64,000 nt of DNA, from positions 4,222,001 to 4,286,000 of the forward strand of contig NZ_CP067140.1 in NCBI RefSeq assembly GCF_028553805.1, read 5' to 3'. The notes under the pieces are model-generated. The model ran no database searches. It was not told the origin of the DNA and saw only the letters and a list, made by a program, of their open reading frames with translations. Shown piece by piece: positions 44,176-52,171 of this stretch. How positions within the stretch are numbered: position 1 is the stretch's first letter; each line of letters opens with the position of its first letter. A program made the position numbers and the translations under genes. Origin of the DNA: Paracoccus saliphilus. GTDB taxonomy: Bacteria; Pseudomonadota; Alphaproteobacteria; Rhodobacterales; Rhodobacteraceae.

Positions 44176-45165
44176 TTGCCCGCTTCCGATCCGCAGCGCC
44201 CAGCGCGTTATGGATTTCTGCTATTGCCGGATTACGCGCTCATGTCCACTGCCTCGGCCATCGAACCGTTGCGGGCCGCGAATCTGCTCAGCGGAAGAGT
44301 GCTGTATGATCTTCGGTTCCTCTCTGTCCACGGCGGCTGGATGCAAAGCTCCGGCGCGGGGGCATTCCATACCGTTCCTGTTGCCGATGCCACCGAGGAA
44401 TTCGATATTCTTTTCGTCGTCGCCGGGGGAGATCCGCTAGCGCAACGGGACGAGCGTGTGTTCGCCATCCTGCGAAGATTGGCCCGGCATGGCGTGTCCC
44501 TTGGCGGAATCTCGGGCGGGGCGGCGATCCTAGCGGCGGCGGGCGTGATGACCGCACGCCGCTTTACCATTCACTGGCAGCATATCGACGCGATGCGCGA
44601 AACCTATCCCGACGCACTGATCGAACGGCGGCTTTTCGTCATCGATCGCGACCGCTTCACCTGCGCGGGCGGCATGGCGCCTCTGGACATGATGCATGCG
44701 CTGATCGCAGCGGATCACGGATCCGCCTTGGCGCGATCGGTCAGTGACTGGTTCATCCATACCGGCATTCGCGAAGCAGAGGCCCCGCAGCAACTCGACC
44801 CGGCACGGAAATATGACCTGCATCATCCGGCACTCGTGGCAATGATCGATCTGATGACCAGCCACCTGGCCGATCCCCTGCGGCTCGATGATCTGGGTCA
44901 TCTTTGCGGTATCGGCCCCCGGCAACTGGAAAGGCTGACGCAGGCGCGGCTGGGTCACAGCGTCATGCAGCTTTATCGCCGCCTGCGGCTGGAAAAAGCC
45001 GATGAGTTGCTCACCCAGTCCAGCCTGCCGCTGACCGAAATCGCACTGGCAACGGGCTTTACTTCCCGCAGCCATTTCTCCCGCACCTTCCGAGAGCAAT
45101 TCGGACAGACGCCATCGGCTCGGCGAACCCAACCCCGCCCAGAGAGAAATCAAATCGCATCATGA
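44176..45165 (+). CDS. GlxA-family AraC-type transcriptional regulator
   Basis: A 329-aa regulator with an N-terminal DJ-1/PfpI-like domain (RYGFLLLPDYALMSTASAIEPLRAAN in outline, with GGISGGAAILAAAGV) and a C-terminal AraC HTH pair (LRLEKADELLTQSSLPLTEIALATGF followed by SHFSRTFREQFGQTPSARR). The start is TTG at 44176 with AGAGGA upstream; no in-frame ATG is available. In related bacteria GlxA-type proteins lie beside glxBCD and glnT genes, and here it converges on that cluster. The ligand is probably a nitrogen compound (inference). Confidence 0.87.
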   Translation: MPASDPQRPARYGFLLLPDYALMSTASAIEPLRAANLLSGRVLYDLRFLSVHGGWMQSSGAGAFHTVPVADATEEFDILFVVAGGDPLAQRDERVFAILRRLARHGVSLGGISGGAAILAAAGVMTARRFTIHWQHIDAMRETYPDALIERRLFVIDRDRFTCAGGMAPLDMMHALIAADHGSALARSVSDWFIHTGIREAEAPQQLDPARKYDLHHPALVAMIDLMTSHLADPLRLDDLGHLCGIGPRQLERLTQARLGHSVMQLYRRLRLEKADELLTQSSLPLTEIALATGFTSRSHFSRTFREQFGQTPSARRTQPRPERNQIAS

Positions 45166-45170
45166 ATGCC

Positions 45171-45210
45171 CAAATCCGCCGACAGGAAGAAAAGAGGGTC
45201 GGCGGATTTG
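45171..45210. terminator. Strong hairpin between convergent GlxA-type regulator and glnT-like gene
   Basis: A 13-bp perfect stem, CAAATCCGCCGAC (45171-45183) with GTCGGCGGATTTG (45198-45210), closes a 14-base loop. It lies 5 bp past the regulator stop and ends 49 bp from the glnT-like stop. The ends of the stem are A/T-rich, so it can work in both directions. Confidence 0.75.
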
Positions 45211-45213
45211 AGA

Positions 45214-45257
45214 GACGATCAAAGCTTTGGGGGAGAGAGGAGAATTGCTTGATCGTC
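45214..45257. terminator. Second hairpin at the 3' end of the glnT-like gene
   Basis: A 9-bp perfect stem, GACGATCAA (45214-45222) with TTGATCGTC (45249-45257), has a purine-rich 26-base loop. It sits directly at the 3' end of the glnT-like gene and beside the larger hairpin. The long loop makes it weaker than its neighbour. Confidence 0.45.
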
Positions 45258-45259
45258 GT

Positions 45260-46564
45260 TCAGATGTCGAGAGTGTTGGCCCGTTCCCATTCGGAAAGAT
45301 GCGAACAGTAGTTGTTCCACTCCTGAGTCTTCAGCTTGACATAGGCCGATGAAAAATCCTCTCCCATCGCGACCTTCAGCTCTTCATCGGCATCATAGGT
45401 CCGAATTGCGTCGAGCAGGTTCAGAGGCAGTTTCGGCGCATCCTTGACCTTGTAACCCTCGGCATACATGTCGATGTCGTGGCGCGGGCCGGGATCGGCT
45501 TCTGATTTCAGTCCCGACAGACCAGCCGCGATGATGACAGCTTGCAGCAGGTAGGGGTTTGCCGCCCCGTCCGGCAGGCGCAGCTCGAACCGGCCCGGTC
45601 CGGGGACGCGGACCATATGGGTGCGGTTGTTGCCGGTCCATGTGACACTGTTCGGTGCCCAGGTCGCCCCCGAGGTCGTCCGCGGCGCGTTGATCCGCTT
45701 GTAGCTGTTTACCGTAGGGTTGGTGATCAGCGCCAGCGCTTCGGCGTGCTTCATGATTCCACCCAGGAAATGCCGCCCACGATCCGACAGGCCCAGCTCT
45801 TTGCTGTCATCGGCAAAGGCGTTCTCACCGGTCTTGCTGTCCCAAACCGAAATATGGGCATGGCAGCCATTGCCGGTCAGCCCCATGATGGGTTTGGGCA
45901 TGAAGGTTGCGCGCAGCCCATGCTTTTCCGCGATCGCACGGACCATGAACTTGAAGAAGCTGTGCTTGTCAGCCGTGGCCATCGCTTCGTCATATTTCCA
46001 GTTCATCTCGAACTGGCCGTTCGCGTCCTCGTGGTCGTTCTGATAAGGTTCCCAGCCCAGTTCCAGCATGTAATCGCAGATTTCGGCGATCATGTCATAA
46101 CGGCGCAGAATGGCGAGCTGGTCGTAACAGGGCTTGACGGCCGTATCCGCTGGATCGGCCACCTCGGTCCCCTCGGCATTCAGAAGATGAAACTCTGCCT
46201 CGATGCCGGTTTTGACGGTCAATCCCATCTGCGCAGCCTCGTCAACCAACCGCGCCAGCACGTTACGCGGAGCCTGGGCAAGCCCCTTGTTCTCCATTAC
46301 GCAATTCGAGGGAACCCAGGCCACTTCCTTCTTCCATGGCAACTGGATCACCGAGGAAGCATCCGGCATGGCCAGCATGTCGGGATGCGCGGGCGTCAGA
46401 TCCATCCAGGTCGCGAAACCCGCGAAACCGGCGCCATCTTCCTGCATGTCCGAAATCGCAGCTGCCGGCACCAGCTTGGTCCGTTGGCTACCGAACAGAT
46501 CGGTGTAGGAAATCATGAAATACTTGATCCCGTTTTCACGGGCAAAGGCGGCAAGATTTGTCAT
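45260..46564 (-). CDS. glnT: Type III glutamine synthetase-like ligase (GlnT or gamma-glutamylmethylamide synthetase GmaS)
   Basis: A 434-aa glutamine synthetase-fold enzyme. Seen are TGIEAEFHLL (metal-binding Glu), NGQFEMNW, TGNGCHAHISVWD (metal His), and NRTHMVRVPGPGRFELRLPDG (ATP/Glu-binding Arg). The family contains both GlnT (glutamate + NH3) and GmaS (glutamate + methylamine to gamma-glutamylmethylamide). In a window that degrades trimethylamine to methylamine, GmaS is attractive, but the residues that separate the two cannot be judged by eye. The start at 46564 has GGGGAG 7 bp upstream. glxD lies 70 bp upstream on the same strand. Confidence 0.82.
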   Translation of the reverse strand: MTNLAAFARENGIKYFMISYTDLFGSQRTKLVPAAAISDMQEDGAGFAGFATWMDLTPAHPDMLAMPDASSVIQLPWKKEVAWVPSNCVMENKGLAQAPRNVLARLVDEAAQMGLTVKTGIEAEFHLLNAEGTEVADPADTAVKPCYDQLAILRRYDMIAEICDYMLELGWEPYQNDHEDANGQFEMNWKYDEAMATADKHSFFKFMVRAIAEKHGLRATFMPKPIMGLTGNGCHAHISVWDSKTGENAFADDSKELGLSDRGRHFLGGIMKHAEALALITNPTVNSYKRINAPRTTSGATWAPNSVTWTGNNRTHMVRVPGPGRFELRLPDGAANPYLLQAVIIAAGLSGLKSEADPGPRHDIDMYAEGYKVKDAPKLPLNLLDAIRTYDADEELKVAMGEDFSSAYVKLKTQEWNNYCSHLSEWERANTLDI

Positions 46565-46599
46565 CAGCGGCTCCCCTGTTGCGTATATGTGAATCCCCG

Positions 46600-46621
46600 G
46601 GGCGGGGTCGGTGCCCCGCCC
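46600..46621. other. GC-rich hairpin between glxD and glnT-like gene
   Basis: GGGCGGGG (46600-46607) pairs with CCCCGCCC (46614-46621) over a 6-base loop. It lies in the 70-bp gap downstream of glxD. There is no T-run on the minus strand, so it may stabilise the glxBCD message or mark a processing point rather than end it. Confidence 0.45.
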
Positions 46622-46634
46622 TTCTGGGTGACGA

Positions 46635-47960
46635 TCAGAACCCGGATTGCCCGGGGATCCAGTTGCTTCCTGCCAGCGGTACACCAGCCATTGCCGCCGC
46701 CTCGATGGTGAGCGCGCAAAGATCCTCAGGCTCGAGGTTGTGGACATGGCTCTTGCCACAGGCACGAGCGAGCGTCTGACATTCCAATGTCATGACGGCA
46801 AGATAATTGCGGAGACGGCGTCCGGCCGCAATGGGATCAAGCCGTTTCATCAGCTCCGGGTCCTGCGTGGTGATCCCGGCAGGATCCCGCCCTTCGTGCC
46901 AGTCGTCATAGGCGCCGGTGGTGGAGCCCAGTTTCTGGTATTCCTCTTCCCAACGCGGATCGTTGTCGCCAAGTGCGATCAAGGCCGCGGTCCCGATGGC
47001 CACCGCATCGGCACCAAGCGCGAGCGCCTTGGCGACATCGGCACCGCCACGGATCCCGCCCGAGACGACCAGTTGTACCTTGCGATGCATGCCCAGATCC
47101 TGCAGCGCCTTCACTGCCGGACGGATGCAAGCCAGCGTCGGTTGGCCGACATGTTCGATGAACACGTCCTGCGTTGCCGCCGTGCCACCCTGCATCCCGT
47201 CCAGAACAACCACATCGGCCCCAGCCTTCACCGCCAAAGCAGTGTCGTAATAGGGGCGCGCACCGCCGATCTTGATATAGATCGGCTTTTCCCAATTGGT
47301 GATCTCGCGTATTTCGAGAAGCTTGATTTCCAGATCGTCAGGTCCGGTCCAATCCGGGTGACGGCAGGCCGAACGCTGATCTATCCCTACCGGCAGGTTG
47401 CGCATACCGGCAACCCGTTCCGTGATCTTCTGCCCAAGCAGCATCCCGCCGCCGCCGGGTTTGGCACCCTGTCCGACCACCACCTCGATGGCATCCGCAC
47501 GGCGCAGATCGTCGGGGTTCATGCCATAGCGCGACGGCAGATACTGATAGACCAGTTTCTCGGAATGGCCACGCTCTTCATCGGTCATGCCGCCATCGCC
47601 GGTCGTGGTCGAGGTTCCCGACAATGTCGCCCCGCGCCCCAACGCTTCCTTGGCATTGGCCGAAAGAGCGCCAAAGGACATCCCGGCAATGGTGATGGGA
47701 ATCTTCAACTCGATCGGCTTCTTGGCAAAGCGGGTGCCAAGCACGACCGAAGTGTCGCATTTCTCGCGATAGCCTTCCAGCGGATAGCGGCTGATCGAGG
47801 CGCCAAGAAACAGCAGATCGTCGAAATGCGGCACCCGGCGTTTTGCCCCACCGCCGCGAATATCGTAGATACCGGTCGCGGCAGCACGGCGAATCTCGGA
47901 ATTGATCTCGTTCGAGAAGGTCCAGTTCTGCCGAGGCAGGGTTTGCGGTGTCTTGTCCAT
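46635..47960 (-). CDS. glxD: FMN-binding glutamate synthase-like protein (GlxD / MgsC type)
   Basis: A 441-aa GltB central/FMN-domain homologue. Seen are PITIAGMSFGALSANAKEALGRGA (substrate and FMN region), GQGAKPGGGGMLLGQKIT, KIGGARPYYDTALAVKAGADVVVLDGMQGGTA and VSGGIRGGADVAKALALGADAVAIGTAAL (FMN phosphate). It would act with GlxB and GlxC as a glutamate-synthase-like or N-methylglutamate synthase complex, with ammonia or methylamine transfer chosen by the missing dehydrogenase partner. It follows glxC by 12 bp. Confidence 0.85.
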   Translation of the reverse strand: MDKTPQTLPRQNWTFSNEINSEIRRAAATGIYDIRGGGAKRRVPHFDDLLFLGASISRYPLEGYREKCDTSVVLGTRFAKKPIELKIPITIAGMSFGALSANAKEALGRGATLSGTSTTTGDGGMTDEERGHSEKLVYQYLPSRYGMNPDDLRRADAIEVVVGQGAKPGGGGMLLGQKITERVAGMRNLPVGIDQRSACRHPDWTGPDDLEIKLLEIREITNWEKPIYIKIGGARPYYDTALAVKAGADVVVLDGMQGGTAATQDVFIEHVGQPTLACIRPAVKALQDLGMHRKVQLVVSGGIRGGADVAKALALGADAVAIGTAALIALGDNDPRWEEEYQKLGSTTGAYDDWHEGRDPAGITTQDPELMKRLDPIAAGRRLRNYLAVMTLECQTLARACGKSHVHNLEPEDLCALTIEAAAMAGVPLAGSNWIPGQSGF

Positions 47961-47972
47961 CGCCTTCTCTCC

Positions 47973-48656
47973 TCAGTATTCGTCTGCGTGATCGACGTTG
48001 AAATGGTAAAGCTTGCGGGCCGAGCCATAGCGGCGGAATTCCTGCGGGCTGGCATCCGCTCCGGCGCGCTCAAGCAGATCGGCCAACAGCTCCAGATGTT
48101 CGGGACGCATCTCTTTCTCGATGCAATCAGCGCCCAGGGATTTGACACTTCCGCGCACGAAAAGCCGTGCCTCGTAAAGGCTGTCGCCCAGGGCGTCCCC
48201 GGCATCTCCCAGGATGACTAGGTTGCCCGACTGCGCCATGAAGGCCGACATGTGACCGACATTGCCATGCACCACGATGTCAACCCCCTTCATGGAGATC
48301 CCGCAGCGTGAACTGGCATTGCCCTTGATGACCAGAAGCCCGCCATGCCCGGTCGCCCCGGCATATTGGCTGGCATCACCTTCGACGATCACCGAGCCCG
48401 AAATCATATTCTCGGCCACACCCGGCCCGACCGAGCCGGTCACATGTACGGTGGCCTCCTTGTTCATGCCTGCGCAGTAATAGCCGGCCGAACCCTTTAC
48501 GGTCACCTTGATCGGAGCGTTCAGCCCCACAGCCAGCGCATGCGAGCCGCGTGTATTCTCGATCACCCACTCGGCGTCACCGCCATTTCCTTCCTGCGAT
48601 TGAAGCATGCTGTTCAGCTCGCGCAGTTCGGTCGAAGCCATATCTATGGTCTGCAT
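47973..48656 (-). CDS. glxC: GXGXG-domain protein of glutamate synthase-like complex (GlxC / MgsB type)
   Basis: A 227-aa protein made of the right-handed beta-helix GXGXG repeats found at the C-terminus of GltB. Repeats such as VTGSVGPGVAENMISGSVIVEGDASQYAG and VVHGNVGHMSAFMAQSGNLVILGDAGDALGDS show the glycine-spaced pattern in outline. It serves a structural role linking amidotransferase and FMN domains. It overlaps or abuts glxB (1 bp gap) and precedes glxD by 12 bp. Confidence 0.85.
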   Translation of the reverse strand: MQTIDMASTELRELNSMLQSQEGNGGDAEWVIENTRGSHALAVGLNAPIKVTVKGSAGYYCAGMNKEATVHVTGSVGPGVAENMISGSVIVEGDASQYAGATGHGGLLVIKGNASSRCGISMKGVDIVVHGNVGHMSAFMAQSGNLVILGDAGDALGDSLYEARLFVRGSVKSLGADCIEKEMRPEHLELLADLLERAGADASPQEFRRYGSARKLYHFNVDHADEY

Positions 48657-48657
48657 A

Positions 48658-49545
48658 TCAGCGCTCCCAGAAATAGACGGTTGCAGGCTCAGGCTCCCAG
48701 ACCCGGGCGTTGTCTATGCCAGGCAGGTTGGCAAACGCACGGTATTCCGAGCCGAATGCGACATAATCGTCTGTCTCGGCCATGACCGCTGGCTTACAGG
48801 CGATCGGGTCCCGCACCACGCCGAAACCGTTCTTTGTGCCGACGACGAAGGTAAAGAAACCGTCCAAATCCTGTAGCGTGCCGTCTAGAGCCTCGCCCAG
48901 ATTGGCGCCTTCGGCCAGACGGGACGAGATGTAGCAGGCCGCAACCTCGGTATCGTTCTGCGTCTGCGGCGCAAAGCCCTTGCGCGCGAGTTCCCGGCGC
49001 ATCCGGTTGTGGTTCGACAGCGAACCATTATGGACAAGGCACTGGTCGCCATCGGTCGAGAAAGGATGGGCGCCAAGAGTGGTTACCGCGCTCTCCGTCG
49101 CCATGCGGGTATGGCCGATGCCATGACTGCCGGCCATCTGACGGATGCCGAAGCGGGAGGCCACGTCCTTGGGCAGGCCAACCTCCTTGAAGATCTCCAT
49201 CGAATTGCCGACGCCCATCACCCGGATGCCCTTTTCGGCCATGAAGGCCCGCACCTCGGCTTCGCTACCCTCGGGCAGGGTCAGGACAGCATGAGTGTCG
49301 ATCACCCGCATCCGGACGGGACCGCGCAAAAGCGCCGTCAGGTTTTCTTCCAGCCCATCGAAATCCTCATCCGGCGTCGCGGATTGAATGGTCATCTTCA
49401 GACCATCGGCATCATCACCGTAGATCGCGATTCCGGCACTGTCCGGACCACGATCAGTCATAGTGATCAGCATATCCGTCAGAAGATCCCCAAGACGCGG
49501 ACGTAAATCGTCCTTCTTCAGGAACAGGCCAACAATGCCACACAT
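48658..49545 (-). CDS. glxB: Class II glutamine amidotransferase domain protein (GlxB / MgsA type)
   Basis: A 295-aa Ntn-type amidotransferase. It begins MCGIVGLFLKKDD, so Cys2 becomes the N-terminal nucleophile after Met removal; the upstream GTG at 49551 would bury it and is rejected. GGAGGT lies 5 bp before this ATG. The GHTRMATESAV and VHNGSLSNHNRMR stretches are the family glutamine-binding loops. It supplies ammonia (or accepts an amide/methylamide) in the GlxBCD complex. It leads the glxBCD-glnT unit, with its promoter in the 155 bp before the XRE-cupin gene. Confidence 0.87.
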   Translation of the reverse strand: MCGIVGLFLKKDDLRPRLGDLLTDMLITMTDRGPDSAGIAIYGDDADGLKMTIQSATPDEDFDGLEENLTALLRGPVRMRVIDTHAVLTLPEGSEAEVRAFMAEKGIRVMGVGNSMEIFKEVGLPKDVASRFGIRQMAGSHGIGHTRMATESAVTTLGAHPFSTDGDQCLVHNGSLSNHNRMRRELARKGFAPQTQNDTEVAACYISSRLAEGANLGEALDGTLQDLDGFFTFVVGTKNGFGVVRDPIACKPAVMAETDDYVAFGSEYRAFANLPGIDNARVWEPEPATVYFWER

Positions 49546-49700
49546 AGTCACCTCCGTTCAGCTTGGCTCAAAGCCTTCACGGATTAACTAATAGGAAAAT
49601 TTATTGCCTGACAAGATATTTTTTGAATTTTGTCTTTTCCGCCCGTTTTTCCTGCTTATCGGCTTTCAAGCAGAGCCTGCCGAGCGATGTCTTGCCATCC

Positions 49701-50345
49701 CTACTTTGCTTGAGGATAGGTGATGATCGACAGGTACCGAATCGGCAGTTGGCGCATCTGTTCAGGGCCGTGCGGAGCATCAGCGTCGAAAAGCAGGCTA
49801 TCGCCGGGTTCCAGATCGTAAAGCCGGTCGCCATGCCGATAGCCCAGATGCCCCTCCAGCATGTAGATCAGTTCGATCCCCTCATGCTGGAATGTCGGAA
49901 ACCGGTCACTTTCCGTACTTAGAACAATCAGATAGGGTTCGACCACCACGCCGGAATTATTCGATCCGATATGCCCCAGCAGGTGGTACTGGTGCCCCGA
50001 CCGGGTCCCTGCCCGCTCCACCTCGACGGCAGTGCCGGATTTTACATGCATCGCCCCACGCGGCTCTTCATATCCTGAAAAAAGCTGCACCAGTGGCACC
50101 CGCAAGGCATTGGCAAGCGTCTGCAATGTCGTCAGCGATGGCGAAATCACCCCATTCTCGATCTTTGACAACATGCCGACCGACAGCCCGGCCTGATTGG
50201 CCAGTTCTGATCCCGTCATGCGCTGGCGCTTGCGCAACTCGCGCACCTGCCGGCCGATAGCGACCTCGAGATTCTTTTCGCGGCTTTCGCGCAGGGCATG
50301 GGGATCCTGGGTCAGCTTGATCTCGGGATTCACGATCTTGGTCAT
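49701..50345 (-). CDS. XRE-cupin transcriptional regulator
   Basis: A 214-aa regulator with an N-terminal helix-turn-helix (IGRQVRELRKRQRMTGSELANQAGLSVGMLSKIENG in outline, about residues 30-85) and a C-terminal cupin barrel (HEGIELIYMLEGHLGYRHGDRLYDLEPGDSLLF in outline) with His residues that may bind a metal. This fold controls amine and amino acid catabolism in many proteobacteria. It lies just upstream of glxB on the same strand, so it may control that unit. The start at 50345 (MTKIVNPE) is chosen over the longer frame to 50432. Confidence 0.85.
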   Translation of the reverse strand: MTKIVNPEIKLTQDPHALRESREKNLEVAIGRQVRELRKRQRMTGSELANQAGLSVGMLSKIENGVISPSLTTLQTLANALRVPLVQLFSGYEEPRGAMHVKSGTAVEVERAGTRSGHQYHLLGHIGSNNSGVVVEPYLIVLSTESDRFPTFQHEGIELIYMLEGHLGYRHGDRLYDLEPGDSLLFDADAPHGPEQMRQLPIRYLSIITYPQAK

Positions 50346-50705
50346 ATTGTTATTCCCTGCGCGCTCTCTGGTCACAAAATGGCGGTTCGGCAAAAAACAG
50401 CCGAATCCAGGTTCAATATAGGGGGGTTTCACCGCGCTTAGAAACCACCGATATTACATGACCTAACGACGCACAGGCGACGTCATGTCTTTCGAACCCT
50501 ATAGACGTGGGTCGATTCGTAAAAGCGAAGGCCATACTCCCGGGGTTACGAAAACCGTAACCTGCTATGCGCGGCAATCGTTCAACCTTGCGGTCTTTCA
50601 GTTCTTGCCTGTCGGGGCCGGGCTGATTATCCACATCCAAATTTGGTAACAACGGTATTCCCGGCACAATCCTGATGGCAATGGACCCAGACCTCTTGGC
50701 AACCC
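50346..50705. other. 360-bp divergent intergenic region with two inverted repeats
   Basis: Between the XRE-cupin gene (minus) and the epimerase gene (plus). It contains TTCGGC-8-GCCGAA (50386-50405) close to the XRE-cupin start, and a clean GGTTACG-5-CGTAACC (50544-50562) in the middle, which looks like an operator. No ORF of note, RNA gene or mobile element was seen. Promoters for both flanking genes must lie here, but I could not fix their elements. Confidence 0.4.
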
Positions 50706-51557
50706 GTGCTTGATCGCTGGCTTCTGATCGGTTCGACAGGGCGTGTCGGCCGGATGCTGGCGCGCCACTGGGACGAATGCCCGCCCGAGCAGGCAGAACT
50801 CGTTCGGCAGAGTCGGGGAGATCCGGCGGAAGTGAGGTGGGATCCCTTGCTGTCTTCCTTTCCGCAAGAACATGGCGCGTTTTCATGCTTCATCGTTCTT
50901 GCGGGCATAGTGCCCGGCACGGGATCGGATTTGCGCCTTAACCGCGATCTGGCCGAAGCCATTCTGCGCGCCGCCCATGACACGGGCGTATCGCGTGTGC
51001 TCCTGTCATCATCCTCGGCCGTCTATGGCGCACCCCCTGGCCGCCATGCCTTTCGCGAAACGGATCCGCTCGAACCTCGTAACGCCTATGGGGAGGCTAA
51101 ATGCGATATGGAAACCGTTTGTGCCCCCTGGCGCGCAAGGGGTCTGGAGATCTGCTGCCTCAGAATCGGAAATGTGTGCGGGGCGGATATGCTATTAACC
51201 AACAGCAGCCGGATGGAGACAGGAGAATCGCTGCATATCGACCGGTTCGATGATGGCGCGGGCCCGGAACGGTCCTATATCGGGCCAGCAACACTTGCCC
51301 GGGTGCTCGAGACGCTCGCCCACCATCCCGCCCCCCTGCCCGAAACCCTGAACGTAGCAGCGCCCGATCCCGTCACGATGGCGGCTCTTGCCAGCCTTGC
51401 CGATATTCCATGGGCATGGAAGCCAGCGCCGATCGGCGCTTACCAGAATATCACCCTCGATTGCGAACGCCTCGCGGAGTTTTATCCCTTTTCGGTTTCG
51501 GATAGCGACCCGGCGGAAATGATCCGGCAATGGCTCCGGTTGAGGGATACGAAATGA
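50706..51557 (+). CDS. NAD-dependent epimerase/dehydratase-family protein
   Basis: A 283-aa extended-SDR protein with the nucleotide motif LLIGSTGRVGRMLARH, a Ser-rich catalytic strand (VLLSSSSAVYGAPPG) and the YGEAKCDME region with the catalytic Tyr-x3-Lys (AYGEAK). It probably acts on a nucleotide sugar in surface-glycan synthesis. The start is GTG at 50706 without a strong ribosome site, so a slightly different start is possible. It overlaps the sugar transferase by 4 bp. Confidence 0.8.
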   Translation: MLDRWLLIGSTGRVGRMLARHWDECPPEQAELVRQSRGDPAEVRWDPLLSSFPQEHGAFSCFIVLAGIVPGTGSDLRLNRDLAEAILRAAHDTGVSRVLLSSSSAVYGAPPGRHAFRETDPLEPRNAYGEAKCDMETVCAPWRARGLEICCLRIGNVCGADMLLTNSSRMETGESLHIDRFDDGAGPERSYIGPATLARVLETLAHHPAPLPETLNVAAPDPVTMAALASLADIPWAWKPAPIGAYQNITLDCERLAEFYPFSVSDSDPAEMIRQWLRLRDTK

Positions 51558-52159
51558 CCTTGACCAAGCGACTTCTCGATATCCTGCTTGCCTTGGTACT
51601 CGGGATAATCCTGCTGCCGGTGGCAGCCGCCATCGCGGCGATCCTGCTTCTGCGTGACGGACGTCCCATCTTCTATATATCAGAGCGCATGAAGACCTTT
51701 GAGGAGGGCTTCAACCTCGTCAAATTCCGCACGATGACCGGGGTGGCCAAGGATAGCGGTGTGTCGGGCGGAGACAAGGCAGCGCGGATCACCCCTACCG
51801 GTCATTTCCTGCGCCGGACCAGATTGGACGAAATTCCCCAGATCTGGAATGTCCTGAAAGGCGATATCAGCTTTGTCGGACCTCGACCGCCACTGCGGCA
51901 ATATGTCGAACGTTTTCCACAAATCTACCGCGAGGTATTGAGATCCCGACCGGGAATCACCGGGCTGGCCAGTATCTATTTTCATGCGCATGAGGAACGA
52001 TTGCTGGCGAGATCGTCTTCGACCGAAGAGACGGATGAAATCTATTGCCAAGTCTGCGTGCCACGCAAGGCACGGCTGGACTTGATCTATCAGAAGCGGC
52101 GAAATCTCTGCTTCGACATGGTGCTAATGCTGAAGACCGTGTTCAAGGGCCTGCGTTGA
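51554..52159 (+). CDS. Sugar transferase (monotopic phosphoglycosyl transferase)
   Basis: A 201-aa small PGT of the PglC/WcaJ type. It has an N-terminal reentrant or membrane segment (KRLLDILLALVLGIILLP), the KFRTM signature, the catalytic pair region RRTRLDEIPQIWNVLKGDISFVGPRPPL in outline (LDE-P and GPRPP), and the RPGITG motif. It transfers a sugar-1-phosphate to undecaprenyl phosphate, starting a glycan. The ATGA overlap couples it to the epimerase gene; it converges with the CapD-like gene 12 bp away. Confidence 0.9.
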   Translation: MTLTKRLLDILLALVLGIILLPVAAAIAAILLLRDGRPIFYISERMKTFEEGFNLVKFRTMTGVAKDSGVSGGDKAARITPTGHFLRRTRLDEIPQIWNVLKGDISFVGPRPPLRQYVERFPQIYREVLRSRPGITGLASIYFHAHEERLLARSSSTEETDEIYCQVCVPRKARLDLIYQKRRNLCFDMVLMLKTVFKGLR

Positions 52160-52171
52160 TACCGGATCTGT

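Noticed and set aside
45542..48221. 389-aa and 524-aa plus-strand frames over the glnT-like and glxD/glxC genes
   Set aside because: Shadow frames opposite conserved enzymes; composition is atypical and no domain is seen.
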